Shown here: piece after piece, positions 42,198 to 51,419 of the stretch
Position numbering within the stretch: position 1 is the stretch's first letter
Layout of the letters: every line of letters begins with the position of its first letter
Notes under the pieces: generated by a model
What the model was told of the DNA's origin: nothing
The model's input: only the letters and a program-made list of their open reading frames with translations
The model's database searches: none
Translations under genes and position numbers: made by a program
DNA from: Paenibacillus sp.
GTDB taxonomy: Bacteria; Bacillota; Bacilli; Paenibacillales; Paenibacillaceae
Assembly (NCBI GenBank): GCA_023512345.1
Contig: JAILZT010000001.1
Location: 540,084-604,083, forward strand
Direction of reading: 5' to 3'
DNA length: 64,000 nt

Positions 42198-42491
42198 ATG
42201 ATGAAGCAACTGTTTCCAATTCGCCATGTGATGGGCTATCTTGCCTCTCTACTCCTTTCTGCTGCTGCTCTTATTGTGATCTACGGGGATCTGTCATCTG
42301 GGGCTAACATGATTATTCTGCTGGTTACAGCTATCATACAGGCTTCTCTTCAGCTGTTCGTGTTCATGCACATTGGAGAGAACGCAGATAGCAAGAAAGA
42401 GTTGTATATCAATATCGCCTATGCGCTATTCGTTGGCCTAGTCACGATATTCGGAACTTTGTATATCTTTGTATGGGGCTGGTATTCCTAA
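42198..42491 (+). CDS. qoxD: Quinol oxidase subunit IV
   Basis: A 97-residue protein with three membrane helices of the CyoD/QoxD family (FPIRHVMGYLASLLLS, QLFVFMHIGE). It assists assembly of the complex. One base after qoxC; last gene before the terminator. Confidence 0.92.
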   Translation: MMKQLFPIRHVMGYLASLLLSAAALIVIYGDLSSGANMIILLVTAIIQASLQLFVFMHIGENADSKKELYINIAYALFVGLVTIFGTLYIFVWGWYS

Positions 42492-42499
42492 CCCCAAAT

Positions 42500-42550
42500 A
42501 AACAACAGCCCGCTCCCGGGATTCTCTACGGGGGCGGGCTGTTTGTTTAT
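42500..42550 (+). terminator. Terminator of the qox operon
   Basis: AAACAACAGCCCGCTCCCG and CGGGGGCGGGCTGTTTGTTT form a very GC-rich stem around a 9-base loop. Confidence 0.88.
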
Positions 42551-42557
42551 TTGGGAG

Positions 42558-42797
42558 GAATCGAGTTACTGGAGGGATTCAAGTGTATAAATACAATTGG
42601 ATTTGTGAAATCGAGCTAGTAGAGTGGAATCAAGTGTATATTTACATCTGAATTGGTGCAATCGAGCCACAGGGGCGGAATCTAGTGTATAAATACATCT
42701 GAATTGGCGAATTTGAGCCTCTGGAGTGGAATCTAGTGTATAAATACATCTGAATTGGCGAAATCGAGCCTCTGGAGTGAAATCCAGCCACTGAAAC
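42558..42797. repeat. Intergenic array C: 51-bp tandem repeat with TGTATAAATACA palindromes
   Basis: About 4.7 copies of a 51-base unit. The palindrome TGTATAAATACA or a variant starts at 42584, 42635, 42686 and 42737, exactly 51 apart. The rest of the unit reads roughly ATCGAGCC-CTGGAGTGGAATCTAG and CTGAATTGGCGAA. Because 51 is divisible by three, both strands show repeated codons, but the resulting peptide has no sign of being made. The remaining gap to 42881 holds a GTGCG/CGCAC hairpin at about 42812-42826. Confidence 0.85.
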
Positions 42798-42881
42798 AAA
42801 GAAATAGATAGTGCGGTTTTCGCACTATCTATTCATCGACATCCAGTAAGTTACGGAGCCATACCTCAACTCTTCTGTACG

Positions 42882-44588
42882 CTATAGCTTAAAGCTGGAC
42901 AAGCTCTTCTGCAGATCCTCTGCCAAAGTGGCTAGATACTGTGCAGAGCTCGTCATTTCCTCCATGGCCGATAGCTGTTCCTGACTCGCAGCACTCGTAT
43001 CTTGGATTCCCTCAGCCCCAGCATTCGAGATTACATTCACCTGCTCCATGGCCTCTTTTACTCCCACAGATTCGCGGGAGATATGTTCAACAGCCGTTCG
43101 GATATCCGCCGTCTGCAGCGTTGCATCCTTAATCGAGGCCTGAATCTCACTAAAAGCCTGTGACACCAAATTACTCTGGGTTACCCCCTGCGATACTAGC
43201 TGAGAACCACGTGCCATGGATTTCATCGCACTCTCGGTTTGCTGTTGAATGTGAGTGATAATGTCTGTGATTTGAAGTGAGCTTTTGCCAGTCGCTTCTG
43301 AAAGCTTGCGGATTTCTCCGGCAACCACTGCAAATCCTCGCCCCTGTTCCCCAGCTCTAGCTGCCTCAATTGAAGCGTTAAGCGATAATAGACTAGTCTG
43401 GCTCGCGATTCCGTTAATCGTTGTAATGATAGTATTAATCTCCTCCGACAGGTTCGCGAGATTATTAACAATCACTTGGCTTCCCGACACGCTCGCGTCG
43501 ATCTCTTTCATTTGATCAATAATCTCATCTACAGCTACAGCACCACGATCTGTGGATTCAGCCACGATACCCATGAGACTCGACATTTCAGAGGTAGTCT
43601 GGTTCACAGAGGATATATCTTCCGACATAGCCTGCACAGCTTGTGAAGTCCGGCTGATATTTGCAGTTTGCTCTTCAAATCCAGAGGCGATCTCGCCAGA
43701 AGTCTCGGCAATCAACTGAGAAGCCAGCGTGGTCTGTTCTGAACTGGCACTCATCTCTTCCGAGGAGGCGGATAACATCTCGGCACTCTCTGCTACACCC
43801 AACATCATCGTACGCAAACTAACCAGCATTCTATTGAAGGAGCCGTTAATCACTCCGATTTCGTCTTTGGAGTTATATAAGGCCGATACGGTTAAGTCCC
43901 CTTGTTCCGCTCGCTGCATCAGTTCCTGCAGTTCCTTAAGCGGCTTCGTTATTAATCTCGTAATGACAAAACTAATTAGTACACATAGTATCAACACAAC
44001 AGCAATAATAACAAAGCTTAATGTTTGGAAGCGGTTAGCATCTGATGTGTTGGCGGCATTATGGGATTCCGCCCCTTTGAGCAATATATTGGTAACCTCT
44101 TTCAGCATATCAATCATTTTCTCACGATAGTCGCTGAAATCACCGGAATATAAATCGTAAGCTTCTTTTTCTAAGTTCTTATCCCCAAGCTGAATAATTT
44201 GGTCCCATTGAGCTCTATAGCTCGGCAGCAAGGCCCTATATTCGTTCAGCTTTTTTTTCACATTGGCATCACTATAAGATATAGCATTTAGCTGAACAAG
44301 CAGATCATTGTTTTTCTTAATTTTATCATCGATTAATTCGTGTAATGTAGCTTTGCCCGCAGCATCCTTGTTAAGCATTAACTCCAACACATAAGATTCA
44401 ATAGCACGGTTATTCGTCCGCATCTGGCTAACATAGGAAATCGGCAGCAGATCCTCTGAATAGGTTTCTTGCGATCTCCCCGCCATCTTCTGAGTCGTTA
44501 GGACACCCATCAATCCAACACCAATCATCATCACAATAACAATGACCATCAGCAGAGTCATTTTAAATTTCACTTTTAAATTCTTCAT
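42882..44588 (-). CDS. Methyl-accepting chemotaxis protein
   Basis: A 568-residue receptor. Helix 1 (about 10-30), extracytoplasmic four-helix-bundle sensor (about 35-190), helix 2 (about 195-215), HAMP (about 216-270; [20 protein letters not shown]) and the long signalling coiled coil with the hairpin tip [25 protein letters not shown]. The C-terminus lacks a CheR/CheB docking pentapeptide. The frame is open 45 codons further upstream, but GGGCGGGA stands before ATG 44588. Single gene; the ligand is not evident. Confidence 0.92.
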   Translation of the reverse strand: MKNLKVKFKMTLLMVIVIVMMIGVGLMGVLTTQKMAGRSQETYSEDLLPISYVSQMRTNNRAIESYVLELMLNKDAAGKATLHELIDDKIKKNNDLLVQLNAISYSDANVKKKLNEYRALLPSYRAQWDQIIQLGDKNLEKEAYDLYSGDFSDYREKMIDMLKEVTNILLKGAESHNAANTSDANRFQTLSFVIIAVVLILCVLISFVITRLITKPLKELQELMQRAEQGDLTVSALYNSKDEIGVINGSFNRMLVSLRTMMLGVAESAEMLSASSEEMSASSEQTTLASQLIAETSGEIASGFEEQTANISRTSQAVQAMSEDISSVNQTTSEMSSLMGIVAESTDRGAVAVDEIIDQMKEIDASVSGSQVIVNNLANLSEEINTIITTINGIASQTSLLSLNASIEAARAGEQGRGFAVVAGEIRKLSEATGKSSLQITDIITHIQQQTESAMKSMARGSQLVSQGVTQSNLVSQAFSEIQASIKDATLQTADIRTAVEHISRESVGVKEAMEQVNVISNAGAEGIQDTSAASQEQLSAMEEMTSSAQYLATLAEDLQKSLSSFKL

Positions 44589-44740
44589 CTTTTTATTCCC
44601 GCCCTCTCTATACCCACTAGAGTGTTTATCGGCAGAAATAGTATAAATTTGAACTATCATTCCAAGAAAAAGTCGAAAAGTAAGATTTATTGTCGAAACA
44701 TCCTTATATACAAATCCAATCAACTAATCTATTGAGAGGA

Positions 44741-45430
44741 TTAATCCTGCTGCAACAGCCCATACTTTTTACGAAACCGCTCCAAAACCTTGATCCAGCT
44801 TCCCGATAGTATGGATAGGAAAAACACATTGGATAAAGCATGGGCCAGATCGAAATAGAAACTGGAGACGTAGGCAGCAGCAACAAGTCCCCAACTAAAA
44901 GCATCCGGAAGACTAATGATGTACCAAATGTTCATGATCCAGCCAAAGAGAAAGCCCCAAATGAAACCAAAAACCATCATCCCCATTTTGTTCTTCATCC
45001 ATCTCGTATTTCTCAGCCAGCCTGCCGTCAGTCCCACCATCCCCCAAGAAAACATTTGCCAAGGCGTCCAGGGACCTTGCCCAAAATACAGATTGGAGAC
45101 AAGTGCAGCCAGCGCTCCTATGATAAGTCCAGCCTCAGCACCAAACACATACGCCGACAGAATAACAATGGTGGTTACCGGTTGCACACTAGGCAATGCC
45201 GCAAAAGGGATTCGGCTGACGGCAGCTACCGCTGACAACACAGCCAGCAGCACCAGCTCCCGCGACTCAATGTGCCTGCGTTCCAATCTAACAAATAGCG
45301 GAAACAGGGCCGCAGCAAGCAGCACTAAGCTTAGTAATATGTAATGTCGGTCCTTCAGCGCAGCAGTCAACGCTAGACCTACTATAAACAAGGCTATGGT
45401 TATTAAGAGAGGGAAGCGAAAACGTATCAT
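44741..45430 (-). CDS. ECF transporter S component, probably for cobalamin
   Basis: A 229-residue integral membrane protein with six or seven helices and the S-component feel of VFGAEAGLIIGALAALVSNLYFGQGPWTPWQM. Segments such as VTTIVILSAYVFG and the Trp-rich loop are typical of the CbrT/YpdP group. Its place in a cobalamin-riboswitch operon with the ATPase and T-component genes makes vitamin B12 or a precursor the likely ligand. The open frame extends 15 codons upstream, but the ATG at 45430 overlaps the ATPase stop (ATGA), the usual coupling. Last gene of the operon. Confidence 0.82.
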   Translation of the reverse strand: MIRFRFPLLITIALFIVGLALTAALKDRHYILLSLVLLAAALFPLFVRLERRHIESRELVLLAVLSAVAAVSRIPFAALPSVQPVTTIVILSAYVFGAEAGLIIGALAALVSNLYFGQGPWTPWQMFSWGMVGLTAGWLRNTRWMKNKMGMMVFGFIWGFLFGWIMNIWYIISLPDAFSWGLVAAAYVSSFYFDLAHALSNVFFLSILSGSWIKVLERFRKKYGLLQQD

Positions 45431-47076
45431 TTTGATGAAGTCACATCCTCTATAGTCAATGCTTGGGGAAGCCAATCCCTAACTATACGATTTACAGCGG
45501 TAGTATAGAAATAGTTGGCACTAAAAAAAACTTCCGGAGACCCTTCTGCGGTTATGCCTCCATCGAAAAGCATCGCGCATCGTGACGCATATTTTGCCGC
45601 AAATTCCACATCATGCGTGACAATAACTATACTCTTACCCTCATCACGTAAATGCTTCAAAAAAGTGGCCAGCCTTTCCTTAGCCCCGGGGTCCAGTCCC
45701 TTGGTAGGCTCATCCAACAGGAGAATATCCGGTGTCAGCAGCAGTACCATAGCCAGTGCCACCTTCTGCTGCTGACCGCCGCTAATATCCAGCGGGTGGC
45801 TGCCATATACCTCATGAAGCTCAAAGATGTCCAGCAGCTTCGTTATTTCCTGATGGGAGCTGGTCTCCGACAACCCCGCATACCGCGCCATATGCTGAAA
45901 TTCCTCAGCTACTGTATCCTGACTGAAATAGAGCAAGGGATTTTGCGCCAGATACCCGGCAGTGATTCCCTTAGCAACCGTAATTCTGCCCCTCTGAGGT
46001 TTGGATAGTCCAGCCATCAGATACAGTAGTGTAGATTTGCCTGCTCCATTTCCACCGAGGATAGCCAGAACTTCATTGCGGTATAAGTTAAGGTTTAGCT
46101 TGCTGAGAATATCAGTTCCCTCTTTCTGATACCGGAAAGTGACCTCGTGACACCTGAGCAGTGATTCATGTTCCATAAGGGTGCTTTCCGCAACGGGGGC
46201 AACCCTTTCTTGCCAATGTCCCTTGAGAAGGCCCAACTGTCCCTGTAACCAGCGTTTGCCTTCACGTACAGTCAGTGGGAGGGATGTCTCGAAAACTCCC
46301 CCCTCAAGGGGTGAGAGCGCCAGAAACAGACGCGAAGCGGTCGGAAGGTAAGAAACATGGGTCTGCGACTGTTCTTGGCCGATCCATCGTACAAGTTCCC
46401 GCGGAGTCCCTTGTGCCTTCAGAGCCCCCTCTTCCATTAACAATACACGGTCTGCCAGTGGAAAAACCTCTTCGAGCCGATGCTCACTAATAATCACAGT
46501 CATCGACATTTCCTCGTTAAGACGGTGGAGCATATGAATGAATTCACGGGCAGCAACAGGATCAAGCTGTGAAGTCGGTTCATCCAACAGCAGCAACTTA
46601 GGTCGAAGCAGCAGAACAGAAGCTAGATTCAATAGCTGCTTTTGTCCACCAGAAAGTTCATGCACCGGCTTGTATAACAAAGGCTCCAGTCCGAACAGTC
46701 CAGCGATTTCCGCCAGTCTGCTTCGCATAACGGTTGGAGAGTAACCCATATTTTCCATCGAAAAAGCAAGCTCATGCCACACGGTATCCATAACAATTTG
46801 GGCTTCCGGATTCTGAAACACCATCCCTATGTCCTCAGCAGCTGTTTGCGTTGACAGCTCATCCAGAGACTGCCCCTTATACCAAAGAGCCCCTTCACTT
46901 AAGCCAACCGGCTTAAGTTCACGTTTCAAATGGCGCAGAAGAGTGGTTTTTCCGCAGCCGGAGGGGCCGCAGAGCACAACAAATTCACCTTCGTTTATCG
47001 TAAACGATAGGTCGTGTAAGGCCCTTTCTTGATCGGGGTAGCTGAAGGAAAGCCCCTCCGCTCGAATGATCTCCAT
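45427..47076 (-). CDS. ECF transporter double ATPase (fused EcfA1-EcfA2)
   Basis: A 549-residue protein with two complete ABC domains. First: [33 protein letters not shown]. Second: GGNGAGKST, ISGGQQQKVALAM, ILLLDEPTKGLDPGA. Fusion of the two ECF ATPases occurs in YkoD-type systems. It energises the T and S components encoded next to it. Start is ATG 47076 behind AAAGGAG. The first 82 bases overlap the end of the T-component gene in another frame, which is long for an operon overlap. Confidence 0.92.
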   Translation of the reverse strand: MEIIRAEGLSFSYPDQERALHDLSFTINEGEFVVLCGPSGCGKTTLLRHLKRELKPVGLSEGALWYKGQSLDELSTQTAAEDIGMVFQNPEAQIVMDTVWHELAFSMENMGYSPTVMRSRLAEIAGLFGLEPLLYKPVHELSGGQKQLLNLASVLLLRPKLLLLDEPTSQLDPVAAREFIHMLHRLNEEMSMTVIISEHRLEEVFPLADRVLLMEEGALKAQGTPRELVRWIGQEQSQTHVSYLPTASRLFLALSPLEGGVFETSLPLTVREGKRWLQGQLGLLKGHWQERVAPVAESTLMEHESLLRCHEVTFRYQKEGTDILSKLNLNLYRNEVLAILGGNGAGKSTLLYLMAGLSKPQRGRITVAKGITAGYLAQNPLLYFSQDTVAEEFQHMARYAGLSETSSHQEITKLLDIFELHEVYGSHPLDISGGQQQKVALAMVLLLTPDILLLDEPTKGLDPGAKERLATFLKHLRDEGKSIVIVTHDVEFAAKYASRCAMLFDGGITAEGSPEVFFSANYFYTTAVNRIVRDWLPQALTIEDVTSSK

Positions 47077-47936
47077 AACCACTTCTCCTTTACTTCCAGC
47101 CCTAGGGGGATCAATACAAATAAGCAGAAGCTGCCATACATCACTGCATCCTCTCCCGCATAGACCGGAGCTTTTAAACGGGGATAAATTTGTACCATTC
47201 CATACCCTTGCAGACTAAAAATTAATGTAAGTATGCCGCTAACGGCTAATAAAATCAGAATCAAAATATCCCGACGATCCAGCTTAAAGGTGGCATAGGA
47301 ACTGCGTTTTCGTACGCCATAGCCCCGTGCCTTCATGGAGTCGGCTGTTTGCAGCGCTTCCTCCAACGACCACGTTAACAACACCTTTAGCAGTGTCATT
47401 CCATCTGACATTCTTTTGCGCAATTTCCCAGAACTGACTGTAATGCCCCTAGAGCTCTGGATCAGCGTAATCTGGCCCAGACGCCTTTGAAACAAGGGTA
47501 CGAACCGGATTGACATTAGGATCAGAAGTGCGCTTTTTGGAGCCACCGTTCCGAACAAATACATGAATTTATCGGTAGTCAGCGTAAAGTTGTACGAGAT
47601 GAACACAAAGGTTATCGTCAGCAATACAAGCATCATCATAAGTCCGTACAAGACAGCTTCAAGGGTGATTGGCTGATCGAAAGCATAGAACAAAATATGA
47701 GAACCCCGGTGTGAGAACAAAGGGTTCCATAGGACAACCGATCCCGCTATCAGCAGATAAAAAGGCAGGCCGCGCAGTAAATGGCGCCCCTGACCTTGTA
47801 AAAGCAACAAGCCTAGCACACCTGCCAGCTCCGTAAGAAGAAATAAAGGATGAAATAATAAGGTAGCAAATAACAGTAACCCTACAAAATACAGCAAGGC
47901 AACCGATGGATGCAAAGATCGGAAACCGCTGTTCAT
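46995..47936 (-). CDS. ECF transporter T component (CbiQ/EcfT family)
   Basis: A 313-residue membrane protein with about six helices. The ADSMKARGYG motif is the ATPase-coupling Ala-Arg-Gly signature of EcfT. A hydrophobic C-terminal segment (about 230-290) and a tail running into the ATPase gene (end IKKGPYTTYRLR) make it longer than typical EcfT. It overlaps the upstream DUF4430 lipoprotein gene by four bases (ATGA). Confidence 0.88.
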   Translation of the reverse strand: MNSGFRSLHPSVALLYFVGLLLFATLLFHPLFLLTELAGVLGLLLLQGQGRHLLRGLPFYLLIAGSVVLWNPLFSHRGSHILFYAFDQPITLEAVLYGLMMMLVLLTITFVFISYNFTLTTDKFMYLFGTVAPKSALLILMSIRFVPLFQRRLGQITLIQSSRGITVSSGKLRKRMSDGMTLLKVLLTWSLEEALQTADSMKARGYGVRKRSSYATFKLDRRDILILILLAVSGILTLIFSLQGYGMVQIYPRLKAPVYAGEDAVMYGSFCLFVLIPLGLEVKEKWLWRSFERRGFPSATPIKKGPYTTYRLR

Positions 47937-48760
47937 GGCACCTTGGCTCCTACATCTTTACCAAGATCGAGTGTGTACATCCATTCAATAAGATCTCCGG
48001 GATATACGTTATAACTGCCTGCACCTTCATCAGGAAATTCCCCGTTAACACGATACATCCAGCCGCTTTCCGCCCCCTTGTCATGCTCGTAGAGGTTATT
48101 AATGCCTTCCACATAGGAAAAGGAGCCTGCCCCTTTAAATTCCATTTGGATTTTCTGCTTGCGTGTTATTCGCTTGAGAATATCCATTACGCTGTCTCCG
48201 TCCTGGACCTCAACCACAGTCGCGGCCAAGATCACACCGGTTGCCCGATCACCGGCGATCGAAATCGTAGCCGTATTTTTCTTCTCGCTGCTGTCATCTG
48301 GAGTAACGGAAGGGCTCGCTGTAGGTTTAACCGTTGGCGAGGGTTTGTCACTTACGCGTGCCGAAGGTTTCGCAGGAGCTGGTGTCTTGGTAGGGCTAAT
48401 CTTCGGTGAATCACCAGTAGTTGAACGTTTCTGATCTACAGGGTCCGGTGTCGAAGATGGAGTGTCACTGGAGACAGGAGGCTTCTGTGAGGCTTTGGCT
48501 GATTCTGTCACCGGAGCAGATGGCTTCTTAGTGGGGATTAGTTTCTCTACGCTATCTCCTGATCCTGATGTCGGTGAAGAGGTCACGGTTCCCGCAGTGA
48601 TAGGTTCGGTTGACGGCAACAATCCTGTACCTGTGGTGCTCAAAGCTGTGTTTTGTTCAGAAGACACTTGTTCCTCTGTTGAGCATCCTGCCATAAGAAT
48701 CCCTGTTAAAAGAAATACAGGCAGTAGAAATAAGAACCGGCGTACCATTTGTTGTTTCAT
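47933..48760 (-). CDS. Lipoprotein with C-terminal DUF4430 (transcobalamin-like) domain
   Basis: A 275-residue lipoprotein: lipobox LMAGC (Cys 26), a long flexible Ser/Thr/Pro linker (about 30-165), then a DUF4430 domain (about 175-275) with VEVQDGDSVMDILKRI, GSFSYVEGINNLYEHD and GWMYRVNGEFPDEGAG. DUF4430 has the fold of the beta domain of transcobalamin and intrinsic factor, which closes over vitamin B12. In a B12-riboswitch operon it is a likely membrane-near receiver of cobalamin handed over to the ECF complex. The frame starts earlier at 48829, but AGGAGGT before ATG 48760 gives a proper lipoprotein signal. Overlaps the T component gene by four bases. Confidence 0.86.
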   Translation of the reverse strand: MKQQMVRRFLFLLPVFLLTGILMAGCSTEEQVSSEQNTALSTTGTGLLPSTEPITAGTVTSSPTSGSGDSVEKLIPTKKPSAPVTESAKASQKPPVSSDTPSSTPDPVDQKRSTTGDSPKISPTKTPAPAKPSARVSDKPSPTVKPTASPSVTPDDSSEKKNTATISIAGDRATGVILAATVVEVQDGDSVMDILKRITRKQKIQMEFKGAGSFSYVEGINNLYEHDKGAESGWMYRVNGEFPDEGAGSYNVYPGDLIEWMYTLDLGKDVGAKVP

Positions 48761-48853
48761 TAATATCAACACCTCCTGAAAAGGGAAAGGAACGAGGGTT
48801 ATACAGTCTCCCCCGTTCCGTAATATCAAACTTTACATTCACTCATTTAGTGC

Positions 48854-50968
48854 TTATTTATTCAGCAGCCTAACTGTAACTACAGCAGCCATTTCTCTAG
48901 TAACAGGAGCTGATGGATCAAAGAATCCATTGAAGCTGGTCATATAACCTTTCACAGTTACCAGTTTAACAGCTGGAAGTGCATAGGCGCTAATTGCTTT
49001 TGCATCTTTGAAAGTTGGAGCAGAAGCTGAATCTTTCAGTTGGAAGGCTCTAGTGATCATAACCGCCATGTCCTGGCGACTAATCAATCCGTTCGGCTTA
49101 AAGCTGGTAGCCGTCACACCCTCAAGGATACCCAGCTCCTTAGCCTTCAGCACGTATCCATAATACCACGCATTCGACTTCACATCGCTGAATGGAGATA
49201 CCGAAGATGTCGCCGACGGTAAGTTATTCGTCAGTCTAAGCAGCATAGCCGCAAACTGGGCCCGAGTAATGTTCTCTTTCGGTGCAAAGTTAAGTGCGGT
49301 GCCGCCGCCGATGCCTTCCATTAGTCCTTTTTCAAAGGCATTTTGAACGGCAGTAGTGGCCCATGACGAAATGTTCTTCTGATCAGCGAATACTGGATTA
49401 ATCAATAAACGTTGTGTATAACGCGCTACACTTGGGGCTTTGCCTTCGCTATAACCCGTCACTGTTAAGGTTTGTACCCCGTTACTTATGCCATCTGGGA
49501 AAACCGCTACTCCATAGGTATCTGTGGTCACGGTTTTTGGACCCACCTTAACTTGAACCGCGTTAGCCGGAACACTAATTACTTTACCACTTTCCCAATC
49601 AAGAGACGATTTCTTCACGTTCACAGAGAACGATTTACCAGCCGCCACCGGAGTTGGAGTCAGGGTTACAGATCCTACAAGTTGAGTTCCACTGTCACCG
49701 TAATAGACAACTACACGATCGGATTTCTGCAGTACGAAATCAGCCATACCCACACTTGGGAAGATCCATTGTCCTTCACGGGACACGGCATAATTCCAGC
49801 CATCATATCCACCGTATAGACCTGCTTTTACGCCTTGAATACCGGATACGTAATCACCAAATGAACTGCTCGTTAGGTCAAGGGTAATATTCTTCTCTGC
49901 CGTCAGCTTCTTGAGTGCATCCAGTGCACTCGCAGACCTAACATTACCTTCTGCAATAAAGCCTTTTGGTCCTTCAATAATAACGGAAGCCGATACAGCT
50001 AGCGGCTGCTTCACCGGATGAGGGAAATTATAGAATCCACCTTCACCTTTTAGATACAATTGGTACGCTGCTAAAGCCTGCAGGGCCTGCTCAGTAGCAA
50101 GCGAGTTATAGGATCCCGAAAGGGTATGAGCAAAGCCTCCATCTACCGTCCGGAAGCTAAGCAATCTGTCGATCAAATGATGACCGTCTTTGGTGAACCG
50201 CTGTTCTGTAGGATCTACCTTATTTGAAGTTAAAGCAATGATGACTTGGGCAACACTTTCGCTGCTATCCCCGTAACCACCATGGGACTGTTGCTTTTGT
50301 GACAACCAAGTAATGGCACGCTCACCAGCAGTCTTAACCTCAGGTTTGTCCATATGAGCTGACAAAGCCGTTAAAGTCATTGCTGTCATATCAGGATCAC
50401 TTGCCCCGGTTGAAAGAGTAAATCCTCCATCGGTATTCTGTTTGGACACAATTTCGCTAATTAGTTTATCCGTAGTCCATTTGGCATTGGCCGGCATGCT
50501 GTAATGACCAGAGTCCAACGCTTGCAGACTAAAAATTACGCCGCTAAGACCCAGATTGGTCATTCGGTCATTATTGTAAATCTTCTCTACCAGATCAAAT
50601 CCAGCTAGATTCGTGGCATCGATTCCGATCGCCGTAGACGCCAGCACTCTGCGTGCATAATCCGTAACGTTGGTATAAGTACCATTGTTCGCTTTAACTT
50701 CATTTTCAAAAGCCGTTTGGTAGCTTGCAGGAAGCTTAATACCAGCCCGTACCAATCCCATAGCCTGCCAGTCTGATTGAATTCCTTTTTTCAAAATAAT
50801 CTCCGCTGCGCCATAAGTAGCCTCAGATACACTTGCTTTTGTAACTGTCTGGCTCGATTCTGCAGCAAATGCTGTTCCTGATGGAGCAAAGGATGTACCT
50901 AAAATCGAAATGACCATTAATAAGGCCATGCCTAGCGCAAAGGACTTGGATGATAAAATTCGCTTCAT
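48854..50968 (-). CDS. SLH-anchored transcobalamin-like surface protein
   Basis: A 704-residue exported protein. Signal peptide (1-35); an alpha/alpha-barrel region with prenyltransferase/terpene-cyclase-like repeats (about 50-310; QNTDGGFTLSTGAS, SHGGYGDSSESVAQ, TVDGGFAHTLSGSYNS); a DUF4430 domain (about 325-425; GVKAGLYGGYDGWNYAVSRE); a beta domain (about 430-515); and three SLH repeats (about 525-704) for cell-wall attachment. Barrel plus DUF4430 is the two-domain plan of animal transcobalamin and intrinsic factor, so it probably captures cobalamin at the wall rather than cyclising terpenes. Terpene-cyclase catalytic DxDD motifs are not seen. First gene behind the cobalamin riboswitch; no terminator follows before the lipoprotein gene. 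Confidence 0.87.
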   Translation of the reverse strand: MKRILSSKSFALGMALLMVISILGTSFAPSGTAFAAESSQTVTKASVSEATYGAAEIILKKGIQSDWQAMGLVRAGIKLPASYQTAFENEVKANNGTYTNVTDYARRVLASTAIGIDATNLAGFDLVEKIYNNDRMTNLGLSGVIFSLQALDSGHYSMPANAKWTTDKLISEIVSKQNTDGGFTLSTGASDPDMTAMTLTALSAHMDKPEVKTAGERAITWLSQKQQSHGGYGDSSESVAQVIIALTSNKVDPTEQRFTKDGHHLIDRLLSFRTVDGGFAHTLSGSYNSLATEQALQALAAYQLYLKGEGGFYNFPHPVKQPLAVSASVIIEGPKGFIAEGNVRSASALDALKKLTAEKNITLDLTSSSFGDYVSGIQGVKAGLYGGYDGWNYAVSREGQWIFPSVGMADFVLQKSDRVVVYYGDSGTQLVGSVTLTPTPVAAGKSFSVNVKKSSLDWESGKVISVPANAVQVKVGPKTVTTDTYGVAVFPDGISNGVQTLTVTGYSEGKAPSVARYTQRLLINPVFADQKNISSWATTAVQNAFEKGLMEGIGGGTALNFAPKENITRAQFAAMLLRLTNNLPSATSSVSPFSDVKSNAWYYGYVLKAKELGILEGVTATSFKPNGLISRQDMAVMITRAFQLKDSASAPTFKDAKAISAYALPAVKLVTVKGYMTSFNGFFDPSAPVTREMAAVVTVRLLNK

Positions 50969-51024
50969 GATTAACCTCTTTCTGTGTGTGATTTTGGGGA
51001 ATAAAGGGACGGTATCCTTTTCTC

Positions 51025-51056
51025 GTAATTAAAAAAGCCGCCCTTGTAGGGCGGCT
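51025..51056 (-). terminator. Intrinsic terminator controlled by the cobalamin riboswitch
   Basis: On the minus strand AGCCGCCC-TACAA-GGGCGGCT-TTTTTAATT is a perfect stem with T tract between the riboswitch and the first gene. It is the probable off state when B12 is bound. Confidence 0.88.
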
Positions 51057-51157
51057 CTGAAGAACAACTATGAGAGGAAATTGCGCCAAAGATTGGACAC
51101 AAAAATCCTAATTAGTGTGCTCCTTATTCTTACCCCACGAAGAATAGAAACTTTTAC

Positions 51158-51322
51158 AAAAAAGGCAGGTTTCCTGGCTTATGCATCATTGCTTCTCTTC
51201 GCCTTCCCGTCCTCTATGAACAGTGGCCTTTTGATAGAGTTGCTCCGCATTACAGTGGCGGGACCGCGCCGGATTGACCGGACTTCCCTATTAAGCAGGC
51301 CCTGCTGGGGACCCGCACCTTT
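51158..51322 (-). ncRNA. Cobalamin (B12) riboswitch
   Basis: On the minus strand the leader carries the family core: GGTGCGGGTCCCCAGCAGGG at its 5' side, GGGAAGTCCGGTCAATCCGG, CGCGGTCCCGCCACTGTAAT (the B12 box), and the closing AGCCAGGAAACCTGCC. It lies about 190 bases upstream of the SLH protein gene, with a terminator in between. The 451-base gap 50969-51419 is fully explained by these two elements plus the promoter side. Expected effect: uptake genes are off when cobalamin is plentiful. Confidence 0.95.
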
Positions 51323-51419
51323 TTTTACGCAAACCTATTTAATTTTTGATATCCATAATCATATCTATAATTCCCTTATATGTCTATAGAAAAGCTATGG
51401 TATTCCCATTGATATAACT

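Noticed and set aside
42566-42799. 77-codon minus-strand frame with 17-residue repeats (RQFRCIYTLDS)
   Set aside because: It is only the translation of the 51-bp tandem repeat; no ribosome binding site, and 51 being a multiple of three keeps frames open by chance.
48854-50968. Terpene or squalene cyclase
   Set aside because: The barrel repeats look cyclase-like, but there is no DxDD catalytic motif, the protein is exported with SLH and DUF4430 domains, and it is under B12 control.
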